Source: Bacteroidales bacterium
GTDB taxonomy: Bacteria > Bacteroidota > Bacteroidia > Bacteroidales > Muribaculaceae
Assembly: GCA_900769345.1 (NCBI GenBank)
Contig: CAAGGJ010000066.1
Coordinates: 1-27,689 of the forward strand
Direction of reading: 5' to 3'
Length of the DNA: 27,689 nt
Positions 8,281 to 16,565 of this stretch are shown here, piece after piece. Position numbers and translations under genes: made by a program. The stretch's first letter is position 1; every line of letters begins with the position of its first letter. The notes beneath the pieces were generated by a model that was given only the letters and a program-made list of their open reading frames with translations, ran no database searches and was not told where the DNA came from.

Positions 8281-8298
8281 TTGTCATTTCTATCACAA
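8281..8298. promoter_or_regulatory. Rex-like inverted repeat at the DUF3078 promoter
   Basis: On the minus strand this reads TTGTGATAGAAATGACAA. Compared with the general Rex consensus TTGTGAAnnnnTTCACAA it matches 11 of 14 defined positions. It covers the predicted transcription start. Rex itself is encoded at 20398. Confidence 0.35.
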
Positions 8299-8301
8299 AT
8301 G

Positions 8302-8334
8302 CAAATTTAGCAAAAAATAATGTTTACCGCCAAT
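8302..8334 (-). promoter_or_regulatory. Promoter of the DUF3078 operon
   Basis: Minus strand ATTG (8334-8331), 21 bp spacer, TAAATTTG (8309-8302). The -7 box is perfect and the -33 box has one mismatch. Confidence 0.6.
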
Positions 8335-8459
8335 AAATTACAGCATTGTAATCTAATTTGGGAAAATTTAACCACCGTTAGCTACTCTATGCACAATATT
8401 TCACCAAAGCATACGCATATTCACCGGCATAAAATGATGAATACCATATAACTCCAAAA

Positions 8460-8493
8460 GTTGCAAATAATCGGTGAAATTTCACTATTTTTG
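8460..8493 (+). promoter_or_regulatory. Promoter of the alcohol dehydrogenase gene
   Basis: TATTTTTG at 8486-8493 is a perfect -7 box. GTTG at 8460-8463 is a weak -33 box at 22 bp spacing. The palindrome at 8474-8485 fills the space just before the -7 box. Confidence 0.5.
8474..8485. promoter_or_regulatory. Perfect 12 bp palindrome in the alcohol dehydrogenase promoter
   Basis: GTGAAATTTCAC directly abuts the -7 box (8486), a position where a bound protein would block RNA polymerase. The arms GTGAA/TTCAC are those of Rex sites, but the spacer is 2 bp rather than 4. Confidence 0.4.
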
Positions 8494-8579
8494 CTCCATA
8501 AATATAATTGGCAATAACAAATACATTGCCCCTCTACACAAAAAAACATAATATTCACATTAATCAATAAAATACAAGT

Positions 8580-9734
8580 ATGAACAGTTTTCAATTTCAA
8601 AATCCGGTAAAAATCATATTTGGCGAGGGTAAGATAGCTTCTATCAGCCACTTGCTTGCGCCGGGCACCAAGGTGATGATGACCTATGGTGGCGGTTCCA
8701 TTAAGCGAAACGGCATCTATCAGCAAGTAATCGATGCGCTGAGCCAATGCACCGTAATAGAGTTTGGCGGCATCGAAGCCAATCCCGATTACGACACTCT
8801 TATGCAAGCCATTTCGCTCGGTAAATCCGAGAAAATCGACTTCATTCTCGCCGTTGGCGGTGGTTCGATTATCGACGGCACAAAATTCATTGCCGCGGGC
8901 ATCAACTACGACGGTGACCCTTGGGAATTTGTTGCCGGCACTTCCAAAGTGCCTGCCGCACTGCCTTTCGGCGTGGTACTCACACTGCCTGCCACCGGTT
9001 CGGAAATGAATTGCGGTGCCGTAATCTCGCGACGTGCCACTCAAGAGAAGTATCCATTCAACAATCCTAAGGGATTCCCACAATTCTCGGTGCTCGACCC
9101 TACCGCTGTCTACAGCTTGCCTCAGCGACAAGTGGCAAATGGGATTATCGACACTTTCATTCACACCACCGAGCAATATCTCACCACTGCCGGCAGCCCT
9201 AAAGTGATGGATCGCTTTGCCGAAGGCGTGCTTCGCACTCTCATCGATATCGCTCCTCGTCTTTTGGTTGAAGGCAATCGTAAATATGCCGATTGCGCCG
9301 ACTTTATGATGGCTGCCACGATGGGTCTTAACGGATTTCTCGCCATGGGCGTGGATGAGGACTGGGCAACTCACATGATTGGCCACGAACTAACTGCTCT
9401 TCACGGGCTCGACCACGGCGTGACTTTGGCTATAGTATGGGAAGGCACCATGCACGTCATGCGCCGCGAAAAAGAAGCCAAATTATTGCAATATGCACGC
9501 GAAGTATGGGGTATTTCATCAGGTGAAACCGACGAAATCATCGATAATGCCATCGCTAAGACCGAAGACTTCTTCCGTTCGCTCGGCGTAAAGACTCGTC
9601 TCAGCGAATACGGCATCGAGGAGGACACCATACGCACCATCTGCAGCCGCTTCGAGGCTCGAAAATGGAATCTCGGCGAGAATGGCATTGTAACTCCTCA
9701 AAAAGTGGAGGAAATATTGCGCTCTCGCCTCTAA
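8580..9734 (+). CDS. yqhD: YqhD-like NAD(P)H-dependent iron-family alcohol dehydrogenase
   Basis: 384 residues and collinear with E. coli YqhD, a broad aldehyde reductase, over its full length. Rossmann-side motifs: GGGSIKRNG (37-45; YqhD has GGGS at the same place and uses NADPH) and AVGGGSIIDGTKFIAA (91-106). Metal ligands by position relative to YqhD Asp194, His198, His267 and His281: D191 and H195 in NGIIDTFIHTTEQY, H265 in DWATHMIGHE and H279 in GLDHG. All four are present with the right spacing, so it should be active as a cytoplasmic aldehyde reductase or butanol-type dehydrogenase. It is a single-gene unit, with a weak hairpin and T-run at 9751-9771 after it. An overlapping antisense frame on this gene is a coding shadow. 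Confidence 0.92.
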   Translation: MNSFQFQNPVKIIFGEGKIASISHLLAPGTKVMMTYGGGSIKRNGIYQQVIDALSQCTVIEFGGIEANPDYDTLMQAISLGKSEKIDFILAVGGGSIIDGTKFIAAGINYDGDPWEFVAGTSKVPAALPFGVVLTLPATGSEMNCGAVISRRATQEKYPFNNPKGFPQFSVLDPTAVYSLPQRQVANGIIDTFIHTTEQYLTTAGSPKVMDRFAEGVLRTLIDIAPRLLVEGNRKYADCADFMMAATMGLNGFLAMGVDEDWATHMIGHELTALHGLDHGVTLAIVWEGTMHVMRREKEAKLLQYAREVWGISSGETDEIIDNAIAKTEDFFRSLGVKTRLSEYGIEEDTIRTICSRFEARKWNLGENGIVTPQKVEEILRSRL

Positions 9735-9750
9735 AGAACGCTATGATATG

Positions 9751-9771
9751 CGCCGTTGCTTCGGCGTTTTT
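9751..9771 (+). terminator. Probable terminator after the alcohol dehydrogenase gene
   Basis: Short stem CGCCG (9751-9755) with CGGCG (9762-9766), a 6 nt loop, then five T. Short but GC-only and well placed, 17 bp after the stop. Confidence 0.55.
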
Positions 9772-9894
9772 CATTTATTCACCGATGCGCTTGGTATGCC
9801 GAAAATCTTGCGATTGTTCCGCATCGCCAATGCACATCGGTGATGTTTTGATGCATCACCATCATAGCGCTACTATTTTCCCCTCATACAATCA

Positions 9895-9910
9895 CAATAA
9901 AACGCCCCGA
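9895..9910 (+). promoter_or_regulatory. Shared porU-1/porV upstream element, copy 1
   Basis: CAATAAAACGCCCCGA, ending 42 nt before the ATG at 9953. Nearly the same sequence (one A fewer) lies at 25261-25275, ending 41 nt before porV. Both are preceded by CATACAAT within a few bases. It is followed here by the 12 bp palindrome ATTAACGTTAAT (9910-9921). Likely a promoter part or regulator site. Confidence 0.55.
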
Positions 9911-9952
9911 TTAACGTTAATAATGTGATATACTATACATCAAAACTTCGAA

Positions 9953-12900
9953 ATGCATAACATCACTACATATTGCAGATTATCGCTACGAGCATTGGCA
10001 GCAGCCGTTTTGCTCATAGCATCGCACTCGGCTGCTCGGGCGTTCGATGCCGACACTTATGCCTCGCAATCAAAACTCTCTTCGGGTCGTTGGGTAAAGA
10101 TTCGCATCGACCAATCGGGCATCTATGCCATCTCGCAGAGCGACCTCTCTAAATGGGGCTTCTCCGACATCAACAAAGTGAAAATCTATGGTTACGGAGG
10201 TGCTCCGCTTGCCGAAAGTCTGCGCCTGACCGATATCATCGACGATCTACCTGCAGTGCCTATGGTGCGAAGCGGCAATCGCCTCATTTTCTATGCTCAA
10301 GGACATACCACTAAAGAACAGACATCGAAAGGCGTTTTTGCACCCGTGCAACACCCTTATGCCACAGCTGCTTATTACTTCGTTTCAGAAAACGATTCTG
10401 AAGATGCCGCTTTTGCCACCTCCGAGACTGCCATCAACCCTTCGGCTGAAGTAGTGACATCTTTCACCGATATGGTTTATCACGAAGTGGAAGCTAACTC
10501 TGCCGGCGAAACCGGTCGTCAACTCTTGGGCGAAGATTTTAAATACAATTCCACCCAAAATTTCAAATTCGACATTCCGGGCTACATAGCCGGAGAAACC
10601 ATCAAAGCCTACACTGCATTTGCTTGCAAAACATCAGCATCGGCCAATCTCACTTTCAAATACAATGGCACGCAACTGGCCTACAGCGAAGGCGACCAAA
10701 TAAGTCCTAACGTCAATTCTCACCAATTGATGCGCCTCAACTATAGCCTGAAGGAATTTCAACTTAATGATGCAAGCAATTTCACCTACACCATAGGACT
10801 CGGTTACAGTGGTACGCTCAATTTGGCCAACCTCGACTACATAGCCATCAACTACCCCCGCAATATTGCTCTTTCTAACGGGACATTGCTTTTCAATCAC
10901 ACAGCCACCGGCGCAGCCACCATCGTGGTAAGTGGAGCCAATGCCGATACGCACATCTGGGACATCACCGACTCGGCTAACCCTATAGCCATCAAAGCCG
11001 AAACCTCCGATGGAGGCGTAAGATTTGCACCCGTCGCCAATGGATTGCGCGAATATGTGGCTTTCGATGCCAACGCAAAGTTACCCTCGCCTGTTTATGT
11101 TAGCAAAGTATCATCACAGAACATTCATGGCGAACCTACGCCCGACATGATAATCATCACACCATCGGCATTTGCCGACCAAGCTCGCCGCGTAGCTGCC
11201 ATTCACGAGCAACGCGACAATATGCGTGTGTTGGTGCTTAATCAGGAATCAATCTACAACGAATTTTCGTCGGGTACACCCGATGCCATGGCTTATCGCC
11301 GGCTCTGCAAGATGTTCTACGACCGCGGCACCGACGACGAAGGCCACAGATTGGCTTATCTGCTGCTTTTCGGCGGCGGCTCGTTCGATAATCGACAGCT
11401 TACCACTTCGGTTAAATCAAATTCTTTCCCTATGCTGCTCACCTATCAGTCGGTGGATAGTTCTAACGAAAGTTCATCGTTCTCTACCGATGACATATTC
11501 GTTATGCTCGAGGACAATGCCTCGGGATTTAACAACAAGTGCTCCATCGCCGTGGGGCGTATGCCGGCAAGGTCGTATTCGCAAGCCCGAAGCAATGTCG
11601 ACAAACTCATAAAATACATCGACAACACCGACTATGGCGCTTGGAAAGCCAATATAATGATAGCCGCCGACGACCAAAACGACGGCGTGCACATGGAACA
11701 AGCCGAATCGATTATCAACTTGTATAACAGATACGGTGGCGAAAACAACATATATAATCGCGTCTACATCGATGCTTTCGACTTGACAACCTCGGGTAGC
11801 GGATTGGTGTCGGAAGGCGCCCGCAAGCGATTCTATAATTGGCTCAACGAGGGCACCATGTGGCTCAGCTACATCGGTCACGCCAGCCCTACCGGTTGGA
11901 CCGGCGAAAGCCTGCTCACCTACACCGACATCAACAACCTCTACAATCGCCGTTGGCCGTTTATTTTTGCTGCCACTTGCGAATTTTCGCGCTTCGATGC
12001 CGGAAACACCTCGGGCGGTGAAATTATCTACAATAATCCTAACGGCGGTGCCATAGCCGAATTATCGTCTACCCGATTGGCTTATATCCCCAACAACGGC
12101 GCCCTCAACAACGCTGTGGCAAAATATGTGTTCCGCCGCGACGAAAACGGCGATGTGCTCACCATCGGAGAAATAGTACGCCAAGGCAAAAACGACTTGA
12201 TGAACGATGAGAACAAATTGCGTTATGTGCTTTTCGGCGACCCGGCTATGCGTCTCACCATACCCAAATATGTGGCTGAAATCGAAACTATCAACGGATA
12301 CGACATCAATAGCGACGATTTGCCCACCTTCCAGGCGCGACAGTCGCTCACTTTTGCCGGAAGAATTGTCGATATCAAGGGAAATCCCGTCGACGACTTC
12401 AACGGCAAGGTAATTTCTACTCTCTTCGATGCCGAAAAATCGGTAGAAACTCAAGGCCACAGCGAACAATACGGTGAATTGTCGAAGCAAATAGTATATC
12501 AAGAGCGCGACAACAAACTCGCCATCAACACCGACAATGTCACCAATGGCAGATTCTCGATTACGGTAACCATCCCGAGCGAAATCAATCCCGAATCATA
12601 CAATAACTACAGTCCGGCTCGCATAATGATTTATGCCTACGATGAGTCTACAAAACAGGAGGCCATGGGCTCTAACGAGCAATTCTACATCTATGGCTAC
12701 GACGAAACCGTAGAAAATGATTCGGAAGGTCCGGAAATTCGACTGTTTGCCCTCAACACCGAATCGTTTGCCGATGGCGATGCCATCAACGAATCGCCTC
12801 TCGTATTGGCTAACATCTTCGATAAAGATGGCATCAACTTCTCTACAGGCGGGGTGGGTCACAACATCACGCTTCAACTCGATGAGAAGGTAACTTATAG

Positions 12901-13387
12901 CGACGTAGACCTCTATTTCCGACCCGTTTTCGACCCCGACGGCAACGCCGGAACTATCAACTACCCGCTCAGCAACCTCACCGACGGCGAGCACAGTTTA
13001 CGACTTAGAGTGTGGGACGTTTTCGGCAATTCGTCGGAGAAAAGCATTACTTTCAATGTAGTGAAGGGATTGAAACCCGAGATGCTCGATGTCTACACCA
13101 CTGCCAACCCGGCTTCTACCGAGGCGGTGTTCTATGTGCAACACAATCGCCCCGATGCAGTGCTTAATATATCACTTCAGGTATTCGACTTGATGGGCCG
13201 ACTCGTGTGGGCTACTTCCGAAACCGGCAAGAGCGACCTCTACACCTCGGCTCCTATCACTTGGAATCTTTGCGACAACAACGGAAATCGTGTGCCACGA
13301 GGCATCTACGTTTACCGCGCTTCCATTATGTCGAACGGCATGGAGCAAACATCTAAGGCTAAAAAACTCGCCGTTACTGCCTACTAA
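9953..13387 (+). CDS. porU: PorU-family T9SS sortase (PorU-1)
   Basis: 1144 residues, close to P. gingivalis PorU (about 1158). PorU is the surface C25 (gingipain-fold) peptidase that cuts T9SS cargo sorting domains and attaches cargo to anionic LPS. In order: signal peptide (1-30), N-terminal beta domain opening with LSSGRWVKIRIDQSGIY, C25 domain (about 395-765), Ig-like domains, and a C-terminal FlgD-like domain (about 1045-1144, with WNLCDNNGNRVPRGIYVY), which in PorU is kept rather than cut. Catalytic dyad: H643 in SYIGHASPTGWTGE and C676 in AATCEFSRFD. The 33-residue spacing equals that recalled for P. gingivalis His657/Cys690, and CEFSRFD followed by GGE is the usual PorU pattern. It has its own upstream element shared with porV and ends in a terminator at 13426-13457. 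Its paralogue is at 21736. Confidence 0.93.
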   Translation: MHNITTYCRLSLRALAAAVLLIASHSAARAFDADTYASQSKLSSGRWVKIRIDQSGIYAISQSDLSKWGFSDINKVKIYGYGGAPLAESLRLTDIIDDLPAVPMVRSGNRLIFYAQGHTTKEQTSKGVFAPVQHPYATAAYYFVSENDSEDAAFATSETAINPSAEVVTSFTDMVYHEVEANSAGETGRQLLGEDFKYNSTQNFKFDIPGYIAGETIKAYTAFACKTSASANLTFKYNGTQLAYSEGDQISPNVNSHQLMRLNYSLKEFQLNDASNFTYTIGLGYSGTLNLANLDYIAINYPRNIALSNGTLLFNHTATGAATIVVSGANADTHIWDITDSANPIAIKAETSDGGVRFAPVANGLREYVAFDANAKLPSPVYVSKVSSQNIHGEPTPDMIIITPSAFADQARRVAAIHEQRDNMRVLVLNQESIYNEFSSGTPDAMAYRRLCKMFYDRGTDDEGHRLAYLLLFGGGSFDNRQLTTSVKSNSFPMLLTYQSVDSSNESSSFSTDDIFVMLEDNASGFNNKCSIAVGRMPARSYSQARSNVDKLIKYIDNTDYGAWKANIMIAADDQNDGVHMEQAESIINLYNRYGGENNIYNRVYIDAFDLTTSGSGLVSEGARKRFYNWLNEGTMWLSYIGHASPTGWTGESLLTYTDINNLYNRRWPFIFAATCEFSRFDAGNTSGGEIIYNNPNGGAIAELSSTRLAYIPNNGALNNAVAKYVFRRDENGDVLTIGEIVRQGKNDLMNDENKLRYVLFGDPAMRLTIPKYVAEIETINGYDINSDDLPTFQARQSLTFAGRIVDIKGNPVDDFNGKVISTLFDAEKSVETQGHSEQYGELSKQIVYQERDNKLAINTDNVTNGRFSITVTIPSEINPESYNNYSPARIMIYAYDESTKQEAMGSNEQFYIYGYDETVENDSEGPEIRLFALNTESFADGDAINESPLVLANIFDKDGINFSTGGVGHNITLQLDEKVTYSDVDLYFRPVFDPDGNAGTINYPLSNLTDGEHSLRLRVWDVFGNSSEKSITFNVVKGLKPEMLDVYTTANPASTEAVFYVQHNRPDAVLNISLQVFDLMGRLVWATSETGKSDLYTSAPITWNLCDNNGNRVPRGIYVYRASIMSNGMEQTSKAKKLAVTAY

Positions 13388-13425
13388 TCGGACTCCAAAA
13401 ATTCATTACATAGCATATACTATAG

Positions 13426-13457
13426 TCCCTTGTCGAACATATATCTTCGGCAAGGGA
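13426..13457 (+). terminator. Probable terminator after PorU-1
   Basis: An 11 bp stem (13426-13436 with 13447-13457, one G-T pair) followed by an A/T-rich tract. The T-run is interrupted by A, so it is less than ideal. Confidence 0.6.
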
Positions 13458-13551
13458 TAATTATTATTCGCACTGTCTGCCATTCACATTATTTAAAATA
13501 TTTCTAAATAAAAAAAACCATATAATTTACCGAAATTTAAAGAATTATCAC

Positions 13552-13559
13552 TACCTTTG
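13552..13559 (+). promoter_or_regulatory. Putative -7 box of the His-rich protein/TonB receptor operon
   Basis: TACCTTTG matches TAnnTTTG, 52 nt before the predicted TTG start. The nearest -33-like TTTA (13526-13529) is at 22 bp. Confidence 0.5.
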
Positions 13560-13611
13560 CAGCACGAATTAAGTTTAGTTTAATATTTACAAACGGTAAC
13601 AAAGCATAGTC

Positions 13612-13968
13612 TTGAAGAAGTTCGGCTCAAATATCACCACCGCACAACGCGCCATAGCGACATTCTTGCTAACTATGGTGTGCGCTATGTACGGCAGCAA
13701 CACCTTCTTCCTGCACTCGCACGTTATCGACAACGAAATCGTTTGGCACTCGCACCCGTTTGAATCCTCTCATCACACCAAAGCGGGAGCGCAAACCATC
13801 GCTTCGTTCAACCATGTGGTTTTCACTTGCGACACCTTCGAGATTGGCACCGAACCATCGATTGTGCCGCTCAGCATTTTCATTTTGCCGCAAGTGGTAA
13901 AAGTGGTGTCACACTATGTGGCTTGCGTTAGCCTCAGAGCACCTCCTGCCTGTATTCATCACATTTAA
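13612..13968 (+). CDS. Small His-rich membrane/periplasmic protein
   Basis: 118 residues. I do not know its function. The start is a TTG: an in-frame stop lies five codons upstream and the TTG gives MKKFG... followed by a hydrophobic segment (AIATFLLTMVCAMYG), a plausible signal or anchor. The next in-frame ATG (13675) would cut that segment. After the segment come paired histidines: H35 and H37 (LHSH), H46 and H48 (WHSHPF), H54 and H55 (SSHH). This resembles small Bacteroidales proteins with HxH...HSHPF patterns that sit next to TonB receptors. The tail is hydrophobic (IVPLSIFILPQVVKVVSHYVA) and ends with RAPP. The TonB receptor starts 85 bp downstream in the same unit. A metal-binding or metal-sensing role is inference from the histidines and the neighbour. 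Confidence 0.75.
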   Translation: MKKFGSNITTAQRAIATFLLTMVCAMYGSNTFFLHSHVIDNEIVWHSHPFESSHHTKAGAQTIASFNHVVFTCDTFEIGTEPSIVPLSIFILPQVVKVVSHYVACVSLRAPPACIHHI

Positions 13969-14053
13969 CTCTTCCTCCTCCGCCCACACTATGTCCCTAC
14001 TCGAGGCATAGCTATTCACTATACTTTTTTTGTAACAATACAGGCTATAATAC

Positions 14054-16390
14054 ATGAACAAAATATTATTACTTGTGCTGACACTCATGGTGTCGGTACA
14101 CATCTCATACGCCCGCGAATCGGCGAGCACACCTATCAATACAAATATCAATGAACCATTGACCGATGCTCACATTGTGGGTCACGCTGTCGACAAAACC
14201 ACCGGCGAACACCTGTCATACATCACAATCCGACTACTCAAAACAGCCATTGGCACATCTACCGATGCCACCGGTCACTACACAATGCGCAATGTGCCCC
14301 AAGGAAAATACGAAATCGAGGCTTCATGCATTGGCTATGTAAGCCAGACAAAGAAAGTCTCGGTTACCAAAGGTCGCACTGCCGAAATCAACTTCGAATT
14401 AGCCCCCGATGTGTTCGAATTTGAGCAAGTGGTGGTTACCGGCAACAAGAGTGAGGTAAAACGCCGCAATAGTTCGTCGCTAATCGGTGTAGTGGGCGCA
14501 CAACTTTTCGACATAGTGAGTGCCTGCAGCCTTGCCGACGGACTTAACTTTCAGCCGGGCGTTCGCGTGGAAAACGACTGCCAAAACTGCGGTTTCACAC
14601 AAGTGCGCATCAACGGCCTCGACGGTCACTATTCTCAAATTCTTATGAATTCACGCCCTGTGTTCTCTGCCCTCACAGGCGTGTATGGACTTGAGCAGAT
14701 TCCCGCCAATATGATCGACCGCGTGGAAGTGATGCGCGGCGGTGGTTCGGCTCTCTTCGGATCCTCGGCTATCGGTGGCACCGTCAATATCATTACCAAA
14801 GACCCCATAACCAACTCTGCCGAAGTGGCTCACACCCTCACTTCGATTGGACTATCTCCGGCACTCGACAACAACACCACTTTCAGCGCTTCCACAGTGG
14901 GCAATAACAATCGTATGGGAATCTTCATCTATGGTCAAAACCGCATTCGCCAAGGCTACGACCACGACGACGATGGTTACACCGAAATTCCGCAAATCAA
15001 AACTCAAACCATCGGGTTCCGCAGTTTCTTGCGTACTTCCGACTTCTCTAAACTTTCACTCGAATATCACGGCACTCACGAATATCGTCGTGGTGGCGAC
15101 CAAATCGACTTGCAACCGCACCTCGCCAATGTGGCTGAACAGACCGACCACAACATTCACGCCGTCGACCTCTCGTTCGATCTTTGGGACGATAATCAGG
15201 TAAACCGCCTCACAACTTTTGCCTCGATGCAAAACACCAAGCGCAATAGCTATTATGGCAGCGGCATGGACCTCAATGCCTATGGTCATACCAAGGACCT
15301 CGTGCTGGTGGCCGGTGCTCAGTACATTCACTCGTTCGGAAATCTCATATTTATGCCTGCCGAACTGACTGCCGGCGTGGAATATAACCACAATTATCTG
15401 CACGATGTGACTATGGGCTACGACCACGATGTAGCACAGACCGTAAACATCTACTCCGGCTACTTGCAGAACGAGTGGCGCACCGACCGCTGGGGATTCC
15501 TCATTGGCGCCCGCCTCGACAAACATTCGCTTATCGACAACGTGATAGTATCGCCTCGTGCCAATATTCGTTTCAATCCTTCTAAAAATGTTAATTTCCG
15601 ACTCTGCTACTCCACCGGATTCCGCTCACCGCAAGCCTACGACGAAGATTTCCACATCGCCATCGTGGGTGGCGATCGCGTGGTCACCGTGCTCGCCGAC
15701 GACCTTCGTCAAGAAAAATCTAATAGCGTGAGTGCATCGGTCGACCTTTATCACACTTTCGGCTCGGTGCAGACCAACTTGCTCTTCGAGGGTTTCTACA
15801 CCGACCTCAGCGATGTGTTTGCGCTTCGTCTTCTCGATGGCACCGACAGCAAGGGGAATCAGGTGCTTGAGCGCTACAACGGCTCCGGTGCTTCCCTGAT
15901 AGGTTTCACCGTTGAGGGCAAAGCGGTATGGTCGTCAAAACTGCAATCGCAGATAGGTTTCACTTTCCAGCGCAGTCGCTACAAGGAACTCGAATATTGG
16001 AGCGAAAACGAGAGCGTAGCTCCCGTGAAACGAATATTCCGCACCCCCGACACCTACGGCTACCTCACTTTGAAATACAACCCTACTAAGCCCCTATCGA
16101 TGTCGATTAGCGGCACCTACACAGGCTCAATGCTCGTGCAGCACCTCGAAGGCTCTGGTACCGATGTCGATGTGGCTGTAGATACTCCTTCGTTCTTCGA
16201 CCTCGACTTTAAAATCGGCTATGACTTCAAACTCATGAAATTTGGTTGCCTCGAAGTGAATTGTGGCGTAAAAAACATATTCAACAGCTTCCAAAACGAC
16301 TTCGACAAGGGCGAATTTCGCGACTCAGGCTATATATATGGCCCTATGATGCCGCGCTCAATATTCGCTGGAATCAAACTCAAGATTTAA
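14054..16390 (+). CDS. TonB-dependent receptor with CxxC in the plug, probably metal-related
   Basis: 778 residues; an outer-membrane active transporter driven by TonB-ExbBD. In order: signal peptide (1-20), carboxypeptidase-regulatory-like domain (about 40-116, with GHAVDKTTGEHLSY and YTMRNVPQGKYEIEASCIGY), TonB box EQVVVTG (124-130), plug (about 135-248, with EVMRGGGSALFGSSAIGGTVNIITK), and 22-strand barrel to the end. It is not of the SusC type: it is shorter, and no SusD gene follows. The plug holds an unusual pair, C176 and C179 (ENDCQNCGFTQVRINGLDG), which could form a disulfide or bind metal. Preceded by a His-rich small protein in the same unit and followed by a clear terminator. Transition-metal or metal-chelate uptake is my inference; vitamin B12 or heme are alternatives. 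Confidence 0.92.
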   Translation: MNKILLLVLTLMVSVHISYARESASTPINTNINEPLTDAHIVGHAVDKTTGEHLSYITIRLLKTAIGTSTDATGHYTMRNVPQGKYEIEASCIGYVSQTKKVSVTKGRTAEINFELAPDVFEFEQVVVTGNKSEVKRRNSSSLIGVVGAQLFDIVSACSLADGLNFQPGVRVENDCQNCGFTQVRINGLDGHYSQILMNSRPVFSALTGVYGLEQIPANMIDRVEVMRGGGSALFGSSAIGGTVNIITKDPITNSAEVAHTLTSIGLSPALDNNTTFSASTVGNNNRMGIFIYGQNRIRQGYDHDDDGYTEIPQIKTQTIGFRSFLRTSDFSKLSLEYHGTHEYRRGGDQIDLQPHLANVAEQTDHNIHAVDLSFDLWDDNQVNRLTTFASMQNTKRNSYYGSGMDLNAYGHTKDLVLVAGAQYIHSFGNLIFMPAELTAGVEYNHNYLHDVTMGYDHDVAQTVNIYSGYLQNEWRTDRWGFLIGARLDKHSLIDNVIVSPRANIRFNPSKNVNFRLCYSTGFRSPQAYDEDFHIAIVGGDRVVTVLADDLRQEKSNSVSASVDLYHTFGSVQTNLLFEGFYTDLSDVFALRLLDGTDSKGNQVLERYNGSGASLIGFTVEGKAVWSSKLQSQIGFTFQRSRYKELEYWSENESVAPVKRIFRTPDTYGYLTLKYNPTKPLSMSISGTYTGSMLVQHLEGSGTDVDVAVDTPSFFDLDFKIGYDFKLMKFGCLEVNCGVKNIFNSFQNDFDKGEFRDSGYIYGPMMPRSIFAGIKLKI

Positions 16391-16430
16391 TTACAAACAT
16401 TCAGAGACATAAGCCATAATAATCTCTCCG

Positions 16431-16470
16431 GAACCGACTTGTACACTTCGACAAGTCGGTTCTCTCTTTT
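16431..16470 (+). terminator. Terminator after the TonB receptor
   Basis: Perfect 12 bp stem (16431-16442 with 16451-16462), 8 nt loop, then TCTCTTTTTT. Confidence 0.92.
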
Positions 16471-16505
16471 TTATTAATCATCGCAGTCTTTCTTCATAAT
16501 TTTAT

Positions 16506-16513
16506 TACCTTTG
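16506..16513 (+). promoter_or_regulatory. Putative -7 box of the GH38 gene
   Basis: TACCTTTG, 52 nt before the ATG at 16566. No good -33 box is visible. Confidence 0.5.
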
Positions 16514-16565
16514 CAGTATATTGTCATAATTAGAAGGGAAAAAAATTTACCAAAATACCATCAAT

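Larger units (their letters stand above)
8268..8579. other. Divergent intergenic region between DUF3078 operon and alcohol dehydrogenase
   Basis: No gene is supported here. The 312 bp hold two divergent Bacteroidetes-type promoters (8302-8334 minus and 8460-8493 plus) and two inverted repeats that overlap them (8281-8298 and 8474-8485). Confidence 0.7.

Noticed and set aside
8421..9386. A 321-codon open frame on the minus strand over the alcohol dehydrogenase gene
   Set aside because: The plus strand encodes a full YqhD-like enzyme with all metal ligands. The antisense product has no recognisable family and is a codon-bias shadow.
9839..9860. Hairpin GGTGATG...CATCACC between the dehydrogenase and PorU-1
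   Set aside because: A 7 bp stem without a T-run, and not near a start. It may be chance, and there is no support for a terminator or RNA element.
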